A DNA stretch of 64,000 nucleotides. Source: Microbacterium sp. Marseille-Q6965 (GTDB taxonomy: Bacteria > Actinomycetota > Actinomycetes > Actinomycetales > Microbacteriaceae). The stretch lies in contig NZ_CAMGZA010000003.1 in the NCBI RefSeq assembly GCF_946151065.1, forward strand, positions 306,857 to 370,856, written 5' to 3'. A program made the position numbers and the translations under genes. The notes below the pieces were generated by a model. The model saw nothing but the letters and a program-made list of their open reading frames with translations. It was not told where the DNA came from and did no database searches. This document shows, in pieces, positions 8,707-16,591 of the stretch. Position 1 is the stretch's first letter, and every line of letters starts with the position of its first letter.

Positions 8707-9324
8707 TCAGGACGGGGCGGGGTACTCGCTCGCGCGCAGCAGGCGCGCCACGTGCACGGCGTTCTGCACCGCGCCGTCCATGGTGGTCCGCACCGCCTCG
8801 GGGATCTCGTCGAGATCCTTGTAGTCGGTCGTGCTCATAGCCTCGCCGTTCCAGTACACCGCCGCCTGGGCTGGGATCGTGTAGCCGACATCGTTCAGGG
8901 CCTGGAACAGGATGGCCGAGATGTGGTGCGCGCCGTCCTCGTTGCCCACCACGCCGGCGATCGCGACCTTGCCCCACAGGATCGGCCGGCCCTGCTCGTC
9001 TGTCGCCGACAGTTCGGCGTCCAGGCGCTCCAGCGCGCGTTGCGCCACGCTGGAGTGCTGCCCCAGCCACGTCGGCGTGACGAAGACGAGGATGTCGGCC
9101 TCGAGCACCTGCTTGCGCAGCTCGGGCCAGGCGTCGCCCTCGCCCATGTCGGCCTGCACGCCCGGCGCGACGTCGTGGTCGACCAGTCGCACCTCGAACC
9201 CCTCGACGTCGTGCGCGGCCAGTCGCTCGAGGATCTGGCGCGCCATCACGTGCGTACTCGACTCTGCCGGCGACGGCTTGAGGGTGCAGTTCAGCGCGAT
9301 CGCCGTGACCTTGTTCTCCGCCAT
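8707..9324 (-). CDS. Flavodoxin-fold NAD(P)H-dependent FMN reductase-like protein
   Basis: A 205-residue protein of the flavodoxin/NADPH-dependent FMN reductase superfamily. Visible: N-terminal beta strand followed by the phosphate-binding loop region (ALNCTLKPSPAESSTHV), the ADILVFVTPTWLGQHSSVAQRALERLD segment typical of WrbA/FMN-reductase folds (near residue 95) and GKVAIAGVVGNEDGAHHI near 130. It should bind FMN and reduce quinones, azo compounds or similar; the substrate is unknown. The ATG start lies seven bases after a TAGCCT -10 box. Confidence 0.82.
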   Translation of the reverse strand: MAENKVTAIALNCTLKPSPAESSTHVMARQILERLAAHDVEGFEVRLVDHDVAPGVQADMGEGDAWPELRKQVLEADILVFVTPTWLGQHSSVAQRALERLDAELSATDEQGRPILWGKVAIAGVVGNEDGAHHISAILFQALNDVGYTIPAQAAVYWNGEAMSTTDYKDLDEIPEAVRTTMDGAVQNAVHVARLLRASEYPAPS

Positions 9325-9331
9325 GGCCCCG

Positions 9332-9337
9332 AGGCTA
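9332..9337 (-). promoter_or_regulatory. -10 box TAGCCT, leaderless promoter
   Basis: TANNNT hexamer seven bases before the ATG of the flavodoxin-like gene. Confidence 0.55.
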
Positions 9338-9718
9338 CGCCGGCGCGCGGCGGCCGCCCATCGGCTTCCGCGCGACGGGGACGATCGCTACGATCCGCCC
9401 GCGGCCCCTGCCGGCGCCACGTTCGCGCGTCAGCGGGGGCGAGCTGGCTGACGGGAATGATGCGGTCGGTGCGGGCGCTCGTACTGCGCGAAACCGGCGC
9501 TCATCTGCGTGAAGCGGCGCCACGCCGCGCCATGCGCCATACGGTGCTCCCCGCGCGAGAGCGGCGGGGCGCCCCCCGCATCGGACCGCGCAGCTCCGGA
9601 AGAACTCGCTCCCACGTCCACGGGTGCCCCTCGTCAGCCGACACGTGCCGTCATCGTACGCCCCCGGACAGCACTGTCCGCAGGCGCGTCGGGGGAGCCA
9701 TCTCGTTCGGCCGGCGGG
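9338..9718. other. Intergenic stretch without a supported gene
   Basis: About 380 bases with no convincing reading frame on either strand; the short frames lack ribosome sites, promoters at a sensible distance and family resemblance. The only structure I see is the palindrome at 9665-9680. It lies downstream of the GH16-like gene and upstream of the flavodoxin-like promoter. Confidence 0.5.
9665..9680. repeat. Palindrome CGGACAG-CA-CTGTCCG
   Basis: Seven-base perfect arms separated by two bases. It lies 39 bases beyond the stop of the leftward GH16-like gene. The two-base loop is too small for a typical terminator, so an operator-like role or chance are equally possible. Confidence 0.35.
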
Positions 9719-10501
9719 TCAGGCGGTGCGCCAGCCGCGCATCGAGTGGAGGAAGGCGGTCTTGGGATAGCTGCCCCCGGGCGGGCCGATCTCGAACAGG
9801 TCGAGCATGAGGAACATCGGGTAGCCGGGCGACTGCTGCAGGCGCTGGACGACGCGGCCGTCGCAGCCGATGACCGTCTCCCCGTCGCCCCACAGCACCG
9901 CCCAGGCGTGTGGCGCGCCGGCGTCGAAATCCAGCGGTGTCTCGATCATCTCCGTGGTGAGACGGTCGTCATGATGGGCCTTGATCCCCGTGCGGGCCGT
10001 CCATCCTTCCGTGCCCTGGCGGCCGTCGATCTCGAAGAGACAGATCTCGCCCGAGTCACGCGGGCTTTCGTGCTCGGTGCCGACGAGCCAGGCGGCCAGC
10101 ATGCATCCCGGCGCGCGGCTGGCGCTGACGACGACGTCGATGCGTCCGGCCCGAGGAGCCCACAGCAGGTTCAGCGGCACCGCGGTGCGCACCGTGAGCC
10201 CGGGCCTGTGCCGGTGCGTTCCGCGTGTGGAGCCCACCGGCCCGCTGAACGAACCGGTCTGCAGATGCGAGACCCGCAGCGGTGCGTCCTCAGGTCGCCA
10301 GTCGGGCTGATCCTCCTCGATGCGCAGCGCGAGCCCGTCGGGCGTGGCCGCGTGGCGACCTCGCGCGCGGTCGGGCGTCGTCCAGTGCTCGAGGTATCGG
10401 TCGATCCAGAGGGCGGGGTCGGGTCCGTCCGCGAAGTCGTCCTCGACGTCCGGTGGTCGTGCCGGAGCCGCAGGCAGGAGTTCGCGCATGCGACTCATCA
10501 T
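9719..10501 (-). CDS. GH16-like (concanavalin A-like fold) protein
   Basis: 260 residues without a signal peptide. The pattern (DDF near residue 22, LQTGSFSGPVGST near 82, GEICLFEIDG near 155, HAWAVLWGDGETVIGCDGRVV near 205, YPMFLMLDLFEI near 230) matches actinobacterial proteins annotated as glycoside hydrolase family 16-like. In true GH16 enzymes the catalytic strand reads ExDxxE or ExDxE; here the segment EICLFE keeps both glutamates but has Cys where Asp is expected. It may therefore bind rather than cleave glucans. The neighbour is a DUF4913 gene, so acquisition by transfer is possible. The start is uncertain between two adjacent ATG codons and an ATG five codons in. Confidence 0.6.
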   Translation of the reverse strand: MMSRMRELLPAAPARPPDVEDDFADGPDPALWIDRYLEHWTTPDRARGRHAATPDGLALRIEEDQPDWRPEDAPLRVSHLQTGSFSGPVGSTRGTHRHRPGLTVRTAVPLNLLWAPRAGRIDVVVSASRAPGCMLAAWLVGTEHESPRDSGEICLFEIDGRQGTEGWTARTGIKAHHDDRLTTEMIETPLDFDAGAPHAWAVLWGDGETVIGCDGRVVQRLQQSPGYPMFLMLDLFEIGPPGGSYPKTAFLHSMRGWRTA

Positions 10502-10591
10502 GCTGCAGTCCCGCGCTCCTCGGCCAGGGAACTGTGGCGCCCGGCGCGGCTCCCCTCCGACCCGCCTGCCGGCATCGCCGACGCCGTGGCG

Positions 10592-11092
10592 TCAGAGGCG
10601 GGCGGGCTCGCGCCGTCCGCCGTCGAACATGCCCTGCGGCGGCGCGGCATACGGCAGGGGCTCGCCCGCCTCGCACGTGTTCTCCGCGCCCGTCGCGTCG
10701 GAGAACGGACCGTCCGGGGCCATCAGGGCCGTCATGTGGTGGTCGGCGTGGTCTCGCCACCATTCGCTCATTCCGGTCCCCTGGTCCCGCCGCAGGTGCT
10801 CCCACGCGCGCCAGAGCGCGTCGAGACGGCTCACGGCCTCGTCGTACTCCCACCAGCGCGCCGCCCAGTAACGGTTGCGACCGTCGACGCGGCGGCGGTA
10901 GACCCAGCGCAGGTGGTCGCGCACGAACTCGTCGACCGACGCGTAGCGGAGCGCGGGCGTCGATTCCGCCCGCTCCCCGCGCTCACGGTCGGCCGAGTGC
11001 TCCTGGTCGGCGTCGATCACCTCGCCCACGGTCCGGGCCGCGGCGTGCTCCGCGTCGTCCCAGGCGAAGTCCTCGGAACCCCAATCACTCAC
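10592..11092 (-). CDS. DUF4913 family protein
   Basis: 166 residues. The central block (LRYASVDEFVRDHLRWVYRRRV, then WAARWWEYDEAVSRLDALWRAWEHLR and GMSEWWRDHADHHMTALMAPDGPF) is the recognisable DUF4913 domain, rich in Trp and His. The domain is frequent on actinobacterial plasmids and integrative conjugative elements; its function is unknown. The GTG at 11092 is chosen because GGGAGGG sits eight bases before it; an ATG eight codons earlier is the alternative. No transfer, integrase or replication gene accompanies it here, so it may be a remnant or a chromosomal copy. Confidence 0.72.
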   Translation of the reverse strand: MSDWGSEDFAWDDAEHAAARTVGEVIDADQEHSADRERGERAESTPALRYASVDEFVRDHLRWVYRRRVDGRNRYWAARWWEYDEAVSRLDALWRAWEHLRRDQGTGMSEWWRDHADHHMTALMAPDGPFSDATGAENTCEAGEPLPYAAPPQGMFDGGRREPARL

Positions 11093-11246
11093 GATGCATC
11101 CCTCCCCGTATTCCACCGTAGTCTGCTCGGCCAGGGGTCCGGCTGCTCCCCCTGTGGCACGCCCCGCCCCGGGAACCGCGCCCCGCCGCGTCCGCCTGTC
11201 ACCGAGGGGCGGCGGGGTCGGGCAACAGGCCGAGCGCCGCAGGAGG

Positions 11247-11621
11247 TCACGAGGCTGCGGGCCGATCGAGCGCGTCCGCTGCCGCCTGCTCCTTCTGCCA
11301 CGGCCAGCGGCCGGTGATCTCGAGCTCGAGCGACCAGCTCAGGAACGTCCGGATCAGGACGATCGCGGCGAGCACGCCGACGCTCGCCAGCGTGGGCGTG
11401 ACCGCGACCGTGCGGATGATGTCGGCGGCCACCAGCAACTCCAGCCCCAGCAGGATGGATCGTCCGAGGAACCGGCGGAAGCGGCTGTACACGCCCGCCT
11501 CCGATCTTCGAAGCGACCGGACCGCGAAGATCGTCGCAAGCGCCGCGCCGACGACGATCGCGACGACGCCTGCCGCGTCGACCGCTTTCCCGACGGTCTC
11601 GATGATGCTCTGAAAGTCCAT
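11247..11621 (-). CDS. DUF1622 family membrane protein
   Basis: 124 residues with three membrane helices (residues ~8-36, 54-75 and 76-97). The segment FLGRSILLGLELLVAADIIRTVAVTPTLASV and LIRTFLSWSLELEITGRWPW are the signature of DUF1622, a family of small inner-membrane proteins of unknown function. The ATG start lies six bases from a TAGGAC box and also follows a G-rich stretch. Confidence 0.85.
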   Translation of the reverse strand: MDFQSIIETVGKAVDAAGVVAIVVGAALATIFAVRSLRRSEAGVYSRFRRFLGRSILLGLELLVAADIIRTVAVTPTLASVGVLAAIVLIRTFLSWSLELEITGRWPWQKEQAAADALDRPAAS

Positions 11622-11627
11622 GCCCCC

Positions 11628-11633
11628 GTCCTA
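11628..11633 (-). promoter_or_regulatory. -10-like box TAGGAC
   Basis: Six bases before the ATG of the DUF1622 gene. It differs from TANNNT at the last base, so it is weaker than the other leaderless boxes here. Confidence 0.4.
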
Positions 11634-11784
11634 CCCACGGAGGGGAGCGACGTCATCGGCCTTGACGGCGACACCCACGCCGGGATCGGCCGCGATCGAC
11701 GGCGGCGCGCCCGCTGGTGAGGGGGCCGGCCGGCGCCGCTGCGCCGGAGGGAGTCCGAGGTGCGAGGACCCCCTCCGGTCGGGA

Positions 11785-12747
11785 TCACTCCGCGAAGGCC
11801 GACGCGAGGGCCGCGACGGCCTGGGCGATGGCTCCGCGGGCGGCGTGCGTGTCGTGCAGGCTGTTCACCATGACGAAGTCGTGGACGATGCCGAGATAAC
11901 GCACCGCCGTGACCGGCACCCCCGCCGCGCGGAGCTTAGCGGCGTACGCCTCGCCCTCGTCGCGCAGCACGTCGGCCTCGGCGGTGATGACGAGCGCAGG
12001 CGGAAGCCCCGCGAGCTGCTCGATCGAGGCGCGCAGCGGCGACGCGGTGATCTCCGCACGCTCGTCCGCATCCGCGGTGTACTGATCCCAGAACCACTTC
12101 ATTCCGTCGCGCGTGAGGAAGTAGCCCTCGGCGAACTCCTCGTAGCTGGCGGTGTCGAACGACGCATCGGTGACCGGGTAGAAGAGCACCTGGAAGCGGA
12201 AGGAGACGTCGCCGCGCTCCTTCGCCAACAGGGTCAGTGCGGCCGACATGTTCCCGCCGACGGAGTCGCCCGCCACGGCGAGGCGACGCGCATCGAGGCC
12301 CCGAGCAGGTCCCTCAGACGTGATCCACTTCGCCACCGCGTAGGACTGCTCGATGGCGTGCGGGTAGCGCGCCTCCGGCGACCGGTCGTACTCGGGGAAG
12401 ACGACCGCGGCGTTCGCGCCGATCGCCAGGTCGCGAACGAGCCGGTCGTGCGTGTGCGCGTCGCCGAAGACCCACCCGGCGCCGTGGATGTAGAGAATCA
12501 CGGGCAGCTCGCCTGTCGCGCCGATCGGCTTGACAATGCGGACGCGAACCGGGCCGGTCGGGCCGCCGGGGACCTCGATCCATTCCTCGTCCACCTCGGG
12601 CTTGACGATGGGGGTGTCCTGCACCGAGTCCACCGCGGCGCGCCCCTCGGCCACGGGCAGCTGGTTCAGGAAGGGGGGTTCGGCGGTCGCTTCGACGAAC
12701 GCCTGGGCCGCCGGCTCAAGCGAGATGCGGCGCGGATTCGCGGACAT
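11785..12747 (-). CDS. Alpha/beta hydrolase, hormone-sensitive lipase (HSL) family
   Basis: 320 residues. Oxyanion motif HGAG at residues 88-91 and nucleophile elbow AGDSVGG with Ser162 define the bacterial HSL/arylacetamide-deacetylase-like group; the acid and histidine probably lie near 258 (ADVLRDEG) and 289 (GIVHDFVM). Cytoplasmic, acting on short-chain or xenobiotic esters; the substrate is unknown. The ATG at 12747 is preferred over upstream starts because of AGGAG just before it and the known N-terminal pattern. It is divergent from a TetR gene, with two palindromic operators between, so it is most likely the repressor's main target. Confidence 0.88.
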   Translation of the reverse strand: MSANPRRISLEPAAQAFVEATAEPPFLNQLPVAEGRAAVDSVQDTPIVKPEVDEEWIEVPGGPTGPVRVRIVKPIGATGELPVILYIHGAGWVFGDAHTHDRLVRDLAIGANAAVVFPEYDRSPEARYPHAIEQSYAVAKWITSEGPARGLDARRLAVAGDSVGGNMSAALTLLAKERGDVSFRFQVLFYPVTDASFDTASYEEFAEGYFLTRDGMKWFWDQYTADADERAEITASPLRASIEQLAGLPPALVITAEADVLRDEGEAYAAKLRAAGVPVTAVRYLGIVHDFVMVNSLHDTHAARGAIAQAVAALASAFAE

Positions 12748-12767
12748 GGGGACTCCTCTTCTCGGGG

Positions 12768-12783
12768 GAGAACGATCGTTCTC
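12768..12783. promoter_or_regulatory. TetR-type operator 1, GAGAACGATCGTTCTC
   Basis: A perfect 16-base palindrome 20 bases upstream of the hydrolase start codon, where it would block that promoter. The outer bases GAGAACG/CGTTCTC recur in operator 2. Confidence 0.75.
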
Positions 12784-12801
12784 CGGCTGCTGACGAGCAT
12801 A

Positions 12802-12817
12802 GAGAACGAACGTTCTC
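12802..12817. promoter_or_regulatory. TetR-type operator 2, GAGAACG-AA-CGTTCTC
   Basis: Seven-base arms identical to those of operator 1 around a two-base centre. The expected -35 region of the tetR promoter (about 12804-12809) lies inside it, which predicts autorepression. The centres of the two sites are 34 bases apart. Confidence 0.75.
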
Positions 12818-12826
12818 CGCGCAAGA

Positions 12827-12832
12827 TAGACT
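12827..12832 (+). promoter_or_regulatory. -10 box TAGACT, leaderless promoter of tetR
   Basis: TANNNT hexamer six bases before the ATG of the TetR gene, immediately downstream of operator 2. Confidence 0.6.
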
Positions 12833-12838
12833 TCCCCC

Positions 12839-13399
12839 ATGGCGGAGCGTGAGGCGCGTGAGCGCATCGTGGAGGCGGCGGATCGGCTGTTCTACTCGCG
12901 AGGGATCGGCCGGGTGGGCATGGACGCCGTGCGGGACGAAGCGGGGGTGTCGCTGAAGGCGATCTACCGCGAGTTCCCGTCGAAGGAGGATCTGGTCCTG
13001 GCTGTTCTCGCCCGGCGCCATGACGTCTGGGTGAACGGCGTGGAGGGCGCGGTCGGGGGGATCGGTGACCCGCGGGAACGCATGCTCGCTGTCTACGATT
13101 ACCTGGCCTCGTGGTTCGAGGAGGCCGACTTCCGTGGCTGCGGATTCATCAACGCGTTCGGCGAGCTCGGCGGCTCGAGCGCCCGGGTCGCGGAACTCGT
13201 GCGAGAGCACAAGCAGTCGTTCCAGCGCTACGTCGATCGACTCGTCGCCGACGCGGGGTGGCCGGCGTCGGTGGGCCCTCAGCTCGCGATCCTCGCGGAA
13301 GGCGCACAGACGACGGCGGCGATCGCGGGCGACGCGGCGGCGGCTGCCATCGCGCGCGAGGCGGCGGCGACCCTCATCGCCGCGAACGCGCCGCGCTGA
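12839..13399 (+). CDS. TetR/AcrR family transcriptional repressor
   Basis: 186 residues. The N-terminal helix-turn-helix (residues ~5-50: RERIVEAADRLFYSRGIGRVGMDAV followed by SLKAIYREFPSKEDLV) is a textbook TetR DNA-binding domain; the remainder is a helical ligand-binding domain. Together with the two GAGAACG/CGTTCTC palindromes and the divergent esterase, it is probably a local, autoregulated repressor released by an ester or a related small molecule. ATG start with leaderless promoter. Confidence 0.9.
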   Translation: MAEREARERIVEAADRLFYSRGIGRVGMDAVRDEAGVSLKAIYREFPSKEDLVLAVLARRHDVWVNGVEGAVGGIGDPRERMLAVYDYLASWFEEADFRGCGFINAFGELGGSSARVAELVREHKQSFQRYVDRLVADAGWPASVGPQLAILAEGAQTTAAIAGDAAAAAIAREAAATLIAANAPR

Positions 13400-13428
13400 G
13401 CGGTGGCCTGCGAGCCGGAAAGAGGGAG

Positions 13429-13502
13429 TGGAGGGGCTGACGGGAATCGAACCCGCGCTGTCTGCTTGGGAAGCAGAAGTTCTGCCATTGAACTACAGCC
13501 CC
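13429..13502 (-). tRNA. tRNA-Gly (anticodon CCC)
   Basis: Folded by eye on the minus strand: acceptor stem GGGGCTG/CAGCCCC with seven perfect pairs, D arm GTTC/GAAC, anticodon stem TCTGC/GCAGA around the loop TTCCCAA, T arm CGGG/CCCG with the TTCGATT loop, discriminator T and an encoded CCA end. The loop gives anticodon CCC, reading GGG. I see no direct repeat of its 3' end nearby that would suggest an integrated element. Confidence 0.95.
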
Positions 13503-13593
13503 GCGCTTTCGCGTAGGCCCATCGTAACAGCGCCGCGGCGCCGCGGCGGAGCACGCCGGCTCCGGCGGGGCGGGCCCGGCGCGCGGCACGCTC

Positions 13594-13599
13594 TAGGCT
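13594..13599 (+). promoter_or_regulatory. -10 box TAGGCT, leaderless promoter of dcd
   Basis: TANNNT hexamer six bases before the GTG start of dcd. Confidence 0.6.
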
Positions 13600-13605
13600 G
13601 GTGCC

Positions 13606-14205
13606 GTGCTGCTCTCGGATCGCGACATCAAGGCCGAACTCGAATCGGGTCGGATCGCACTGGATCCACTGGATCTCGCGATGGTCCAGCCCTCGAGCGT
13701 GGACGTGCGGATCGATCGGTTCTTCCGGCTCTTCGACAACCACAAGTACCCGTTCATCGACCCGGCCGAGGATCAGCCCGACCTGACGCGCCTCGTCGAG
13801 GTCTCGCCGGACGAGCCGTTCGTGCTGCACCCGGGGGAGTTCGTGCTCGGGTCGACGTTCGAGACGGTCACGCTGCCCGATGACATCGCGGCGCGCCTCG
13901 AGGGCAAGTCGTCGCTGGGGCGGCTGGGGCTCTTGACGCACTCGACCGCCGGCTTCATCGACCCGGGCTTCTCGGGTCACGTCACCCTCGAGCTGTCGAA
14001 CGTCGCCACGCTGCCCATCAAGCTGTGGCCGGGCATGAAGATCGGCCAGCTGTGCTTCTTCCGGCTCACCTCGCCGGCCGAGAACCCCTACGGCTCGGGC
14101 CCGTACGGCAATCGCTATCAGGGGCAGCGCGGCCCCACGGCGTCGCGCTCGTTCCAGTCCTTCCACCGCACCGACGTCTCGGTCGCCGGCGCGCAGGAGG
14201 GCTAG
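13606..14205 (+). CDS. dcd: dCTP deaminase (probably bifunctional, dUMP-forming)
   Basis: 199 residues. Converts dCTP to dUTP and, in the actinobacterial branch, on to dUMP, supplying thymidylate synthesis. Family motifs: [10 protein letters not shown] near residue 27, the nucleotide-binding GKSSLGRLG at 100-108, and [18 protein letters not shown] at 113-130 with the catalytic glutamate Glu129. Length fits the long actinobacterial form rather than the slightly shorter E. coli type. GTG start with leaderless promoter. The stop overlaps the end of the convergent acetyltransferase gene by four bases. Confidence 0.95.
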   Translation: MLLSDRDIKAELESGRIALDPLDLAMVQPSSVDVRIDRFFRLFDNHKYPFIDPAEDQPDLTRLVEVSPDEPFVLHPGEFVLGSTFETVTLPDDIAARLEGKSSLGRLGLLTHSTAGFIDPGFSGHVTLELSNVATLPIKLWPGMKIGQLCFFRLTSPAENPYGSGPYGNRYQGQRGPTASRSFQSFHRTDVSVAGAQEG

Positions 14206-14726
14206 CCGCGGCTGACTGGCCGCGGCGCGTCGTCGCCGCCGAGGTCGCGCTGCATCCGCAGCACGTCCCACCACCGGTTCAGCTTCCACCCGACGCGCTC
14301 GAGCACGCCGACGTCTCGGAACCCGAGCCGGCGGTGCAACCGCACGCTCGCGTCGTTCGGGACGACGATCCCCGCGATCGCGCGCCGGAAACCCCGGGCC
14401 GCGAGCCGGTCGAGCAGTTCGGTGTACAGTGCCGAGCCGAGCCCGGCGCCGCCCGTTCCCGGGGCCAGATAGACGCTCGTCTCCGCCGTCCAGGCGTAGG
14501 CGTCCCGCGGCGAGTAGGGCGCGGCGTACGCGTATCCGACGACCCGTTCGCCCTCGATCGCGACGATCCACTCGTGGCTGGCGCCGTAGCGTGCGATCCG
14601 GTCCGCCATCTCATCGACCGTGGGAGGGCTCGCCTCGAACGAGATGGGCGTCTCGCGGACGTACGGGGCATAGATCTCGGCGCAGGCCGCGGCATCCGCG
14701 GTCTCGGCTTTGCGGATGACGGGCAC
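14202..14726 (-). CDS. GNAT family N-acetyltransferase, phosphinothricin acetyltransferase-like
   Basis: 174 residues forming one GNAT domain. The opening ([20 protein letters not shown], then [15 protein letters not shown]) and the acetyl-CoA loop region ([19 protein letters not shown] near residue 95) plus [13 protein letters not shown] near 128 and [16 protein letters not shown] at the end match the PAT/MddA group, which acetylates phosphinothricin, methionine sulfoximine or methionine sulfone. The true substrate cannot be read. Start: GTG at 14726, six bases from a CACGAT box. Confidence 0.85.
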   Translation of the reverse strand: MPVIRKAETADAAACAEIYAPYVRETPISFEASPPTVDEMADRIARYGASHEWIVAIEGERVVGYAYAAPYSPRDAYAWTAETSVYLAPGTGGAGLGSALYTELLDRLAARGFRRAIAGIVVPNDASVRLHRRLGFRDVGVLERVGWKLNRWWDVLRMQRDLGGDDAPRPVSRG

Positions 14727-14739
14727 GGTTCCATCGTGC

Positions 14740-14778
14740 CACCACGGTCCGCCCCCGATGCGCGGGCGGACCGTGGTG
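14740..14778. terminator. Hairpin, likely poxB terminator
   Basis: Perfect 15-base arms (CACCACGGTCCGCCC and its complement) around a nine-base loop, just beyond the stop of poxB on the leftward strand. There is no clear U-run, as usual in high-GC actinobacteria. Confidence 0.7.
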
Positions 14779-14792
14779 CCGGGGATCGAGCG

Positions 14793-16517
14793 TCAGAGCA
14801 GCTGGCGCCAGTTCGCCCGCGCGAGATCGAGCAACTCGTCGCCGCGCCCCGACATCACGGTGCGCAGCGCGTAGAGCGCGAAGCCGCCCACCTGCGCGGC
14901 CGTGACGTTCGGCGGCATGGCGAGCTCCTGCCGCTCGGTGACGACGTCGAGCACCGCCGGCCCCTCATGCGCCAGGAACTCGTCGACCGCGTCGGGTAGG
15001 TCGTCCGACCGCTCCACGCGGATGCCGCGGATGCCCAGGGCGGTCGCGACGTCCGCGAAGTTCGGGTTGGCCAGGCCGGTGCCGTAGGTGACGAAGCCCG
15101 CCGCCTTCATCTCGAGCTCGACGAAGTTCAGTGACGCGTTGTTGTAGACGACCGTCTTGAGCGGCAGCTCGTGCTGCGTGAGCGTGATGAGCTCGCCGAG
15201 CATCATGGCCAGGCCGCCGTCGCCCGCGAGCGCGACGACCTGGCGGCCCGGCGCCGCCGTCTGCGCGCCGATCCCATGCATCAGCGCGTTCGCCATGGAA
15301 CCGTGGCTGAACGAGCCGATCAGCCGCCGCCGACCGTTCATCGTGAGGTAGCGGGCGGCCCACACGGTGGGCGAGCCCACGTCCGCGGTGAACACGGCGT
15401 CATCCGTGGCCGCTCGGTCGAGCAGGCGCGTGAGGTACTGCGGGTGGATCGGCTCGGAGCCGCGGCGCGGCACCGCCAGCTCGTCGAGCTTGGCGCGCGT
15501 GCGCAGGTAGTGATCGCGTGCGTCGTCGAGGTGGGCGCGCCCGCGTCCCGCGCGCACGCGCGGCAGGAGCGCCCTCGCGGTGGCGCCGACGTCGCCGACC
15601 AGGCCGAGGTCGAGCGGGTGGCGCCGGCCGAGCTGGCTGCCGCGGATGTCGACCTGGATCGTCTTGGCGTGATCGGGATAGAACTGCGGGTAGGGAAAGT
15701 CCGTGCCGAGCATGAGCACGGCGTCGGCGGCATCCATCGCCCGGTAGCCCGACGCGAAGCCGAGCAGTCCCGTCATGCCGACGTCGAACGGGTTGTCGTA
15801 CTCGATGTGCTCCTTGCCGCGCAGCGCGTGCACGATGGGTGCGTTCAGGCGGTCCGCCAGCGCGATCAGCTCGTCGTGGCTCCCTGCCACACCCGCGCCC
15901 GCGAGGATCGTCACCCGCTTCGCCGCGTTGAGCAGCTCGGCGGCCCGGTCCAGCTCGGCGTCGCTCGGCACGACCGTGGGGTGGGTGCGTCGGATGACCG
16001 AGGTGCGGTTGGAGGCGGCATCCGCCAGGGCGACGTCGCCGGGGATCACGATCACCGCGACGCCCTGCTCTTCCACCGCCGTGCGCATCGCGATCTCGAG
16101 GATGCGCGGCATCTGGGCGGGGTCGGCGACGTACTCCACGTATGAGCTGCACTCGCGGAACAGCTCCTGCGGGTGCGTCTCCTGGAAGTAGTTCGTGCCG
16201 ATCTCGGAGGTCGGGATGTGCGCGGCGATCGCGAGCACGGGAACGCGCGATCGGTGGGCGTCGTAGAGGCCGTTGATGAAGTGCAGGTTGCCGGGCCCGC
16301 AGGATCCGGCGATCACCGCCAACTCTCCGGTGATCGCCGCGTCGGCGGCGGCCGCGAAGGCAGCGGATTCCTCGTGACGCACGTGCATCCAGCGGATGGT
16401 TCCGTCCCGGCGCAGCGCGTCGGTGAACCCGTTGAGCGAGTCGCCCGGGATGCCGTACACATGCTTCACGCCGTTCGCGCGAAGAGTGGCGACGATGTTC
16501 TCTGCGACTGTGGTCAT
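14793..16517 (-). CDS. poxB: Pyruvate dehydrogenase (quinone) / pyruvate oxidase
   Basis: 574 residues, a TPP- and FAD-dependent enzyme that decarboxylates pyruvate to acetate and passes electrons to the membrane quinone pool. Three-domain layout: N-terminal TPP-binding domain (GVKHVYGIPGDSLNGF at residue 15; RHEESAAFAAAADA near 48), central FAD/Rossmann domain (KRVTILAGAGVAGS near 205), and C-terminal TPP pyrophosphate domain with GDGGLAMMLGE near 430 and NN about 25 residues later. Length matches E. coli PoxB and C. glutamicum Pqo. The ATG at 16517 is chosen by homology and the AGGGGG ribosome site; a frame open upstream is not coding. Probably active in stationary phase or overflow metabolism. 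Confidence 0.9.
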   Translation of the reverse strand: MTTVAENIVATLRANGVKHVYGIPGDSLNGFTDALRRDGTIRWMHVRHEESAAFAAAADAAITGELAVIAGSCGPGNLHFINGLYDAHRSRVPVLAIAAHIPTSEIGTNYFQETHPQELFRECSSYVEYVADPAQMPRILEIAMRTAVEEQGVAVIVIPGDVALADAASNRTSVIRRTHPTVVPSDAELDRAAELLNAAKRVTILAGAGVAGSHDELIALADRLNAPIVHALRGKEHIEYDNPFDVGMTGLLGFASGYRAMDAADAVLMLGTDFPYPQFYPDHAKTIQVDIRGSQLGRRHPLDLGLVGDVGATARALLPRVRAGRGRAHLDDARDHYLRTRAKLDELAVPRRGSEPIHPQYLTRLLDRAATDDAVFTADVGSPTVWAARYLTMNGRRRLIGSFSHGSMANALMHGIGAQTAAPGRQVVALAGDGGLAMMLGELITLTQHELPLKTVVYNNASLNFVELEMKAAGFVTYGTGLANPNFADVATALGIRGIRVERSDDLPDAVDEFLAHEGPAVLDVVTERQELAMPPNVTAAQVGGFALYALRTVMSGRGDELLDLARANWRQLL

Positions 16518-16543
16518 GCGAACCCCCTGGTCGGCCTGCTTTG

Positions 16544-16549
16544 AGGCTA
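16544..16549 (-). promoter_or_regulatory. -10 box TAGCCT of poxB
   Basis: TANNNT hexamer 26 bases before the poxB ATG, leaving a short leader with the ribosome site. Confidence 0.45.
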
Positions 16550-16565
16550 CTCCCGTGGGGGAGGG

Positions 16566-16585
16566 GCGGCGCCAGAAGGCGCCGC
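16566..16585. terminator. Hairpin after ychJ
   Basis: Perfect eight-base arms GCGGCGCC/GGCGCCGC around the tetraloop AGAA (TTCT on the leftward strand), seven bases past the ychJ stop. Confidence 0.6.
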
Positions 16586-16591
16586 TGCTCG

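Noticed and set aside
10592..11092. DUF4913 gene as proof of an integrated conjugative element
   Set aside because: No transfer, replication or integrase genes in the neighbourhood; kept only as a possible remnant.
13429..13502. tRNA-Gly as an integration site of a mobile element
   Set aside because: No integrase, no direct repeat of the tRNA 3' end and ordinary housekeeping genes on both sides.
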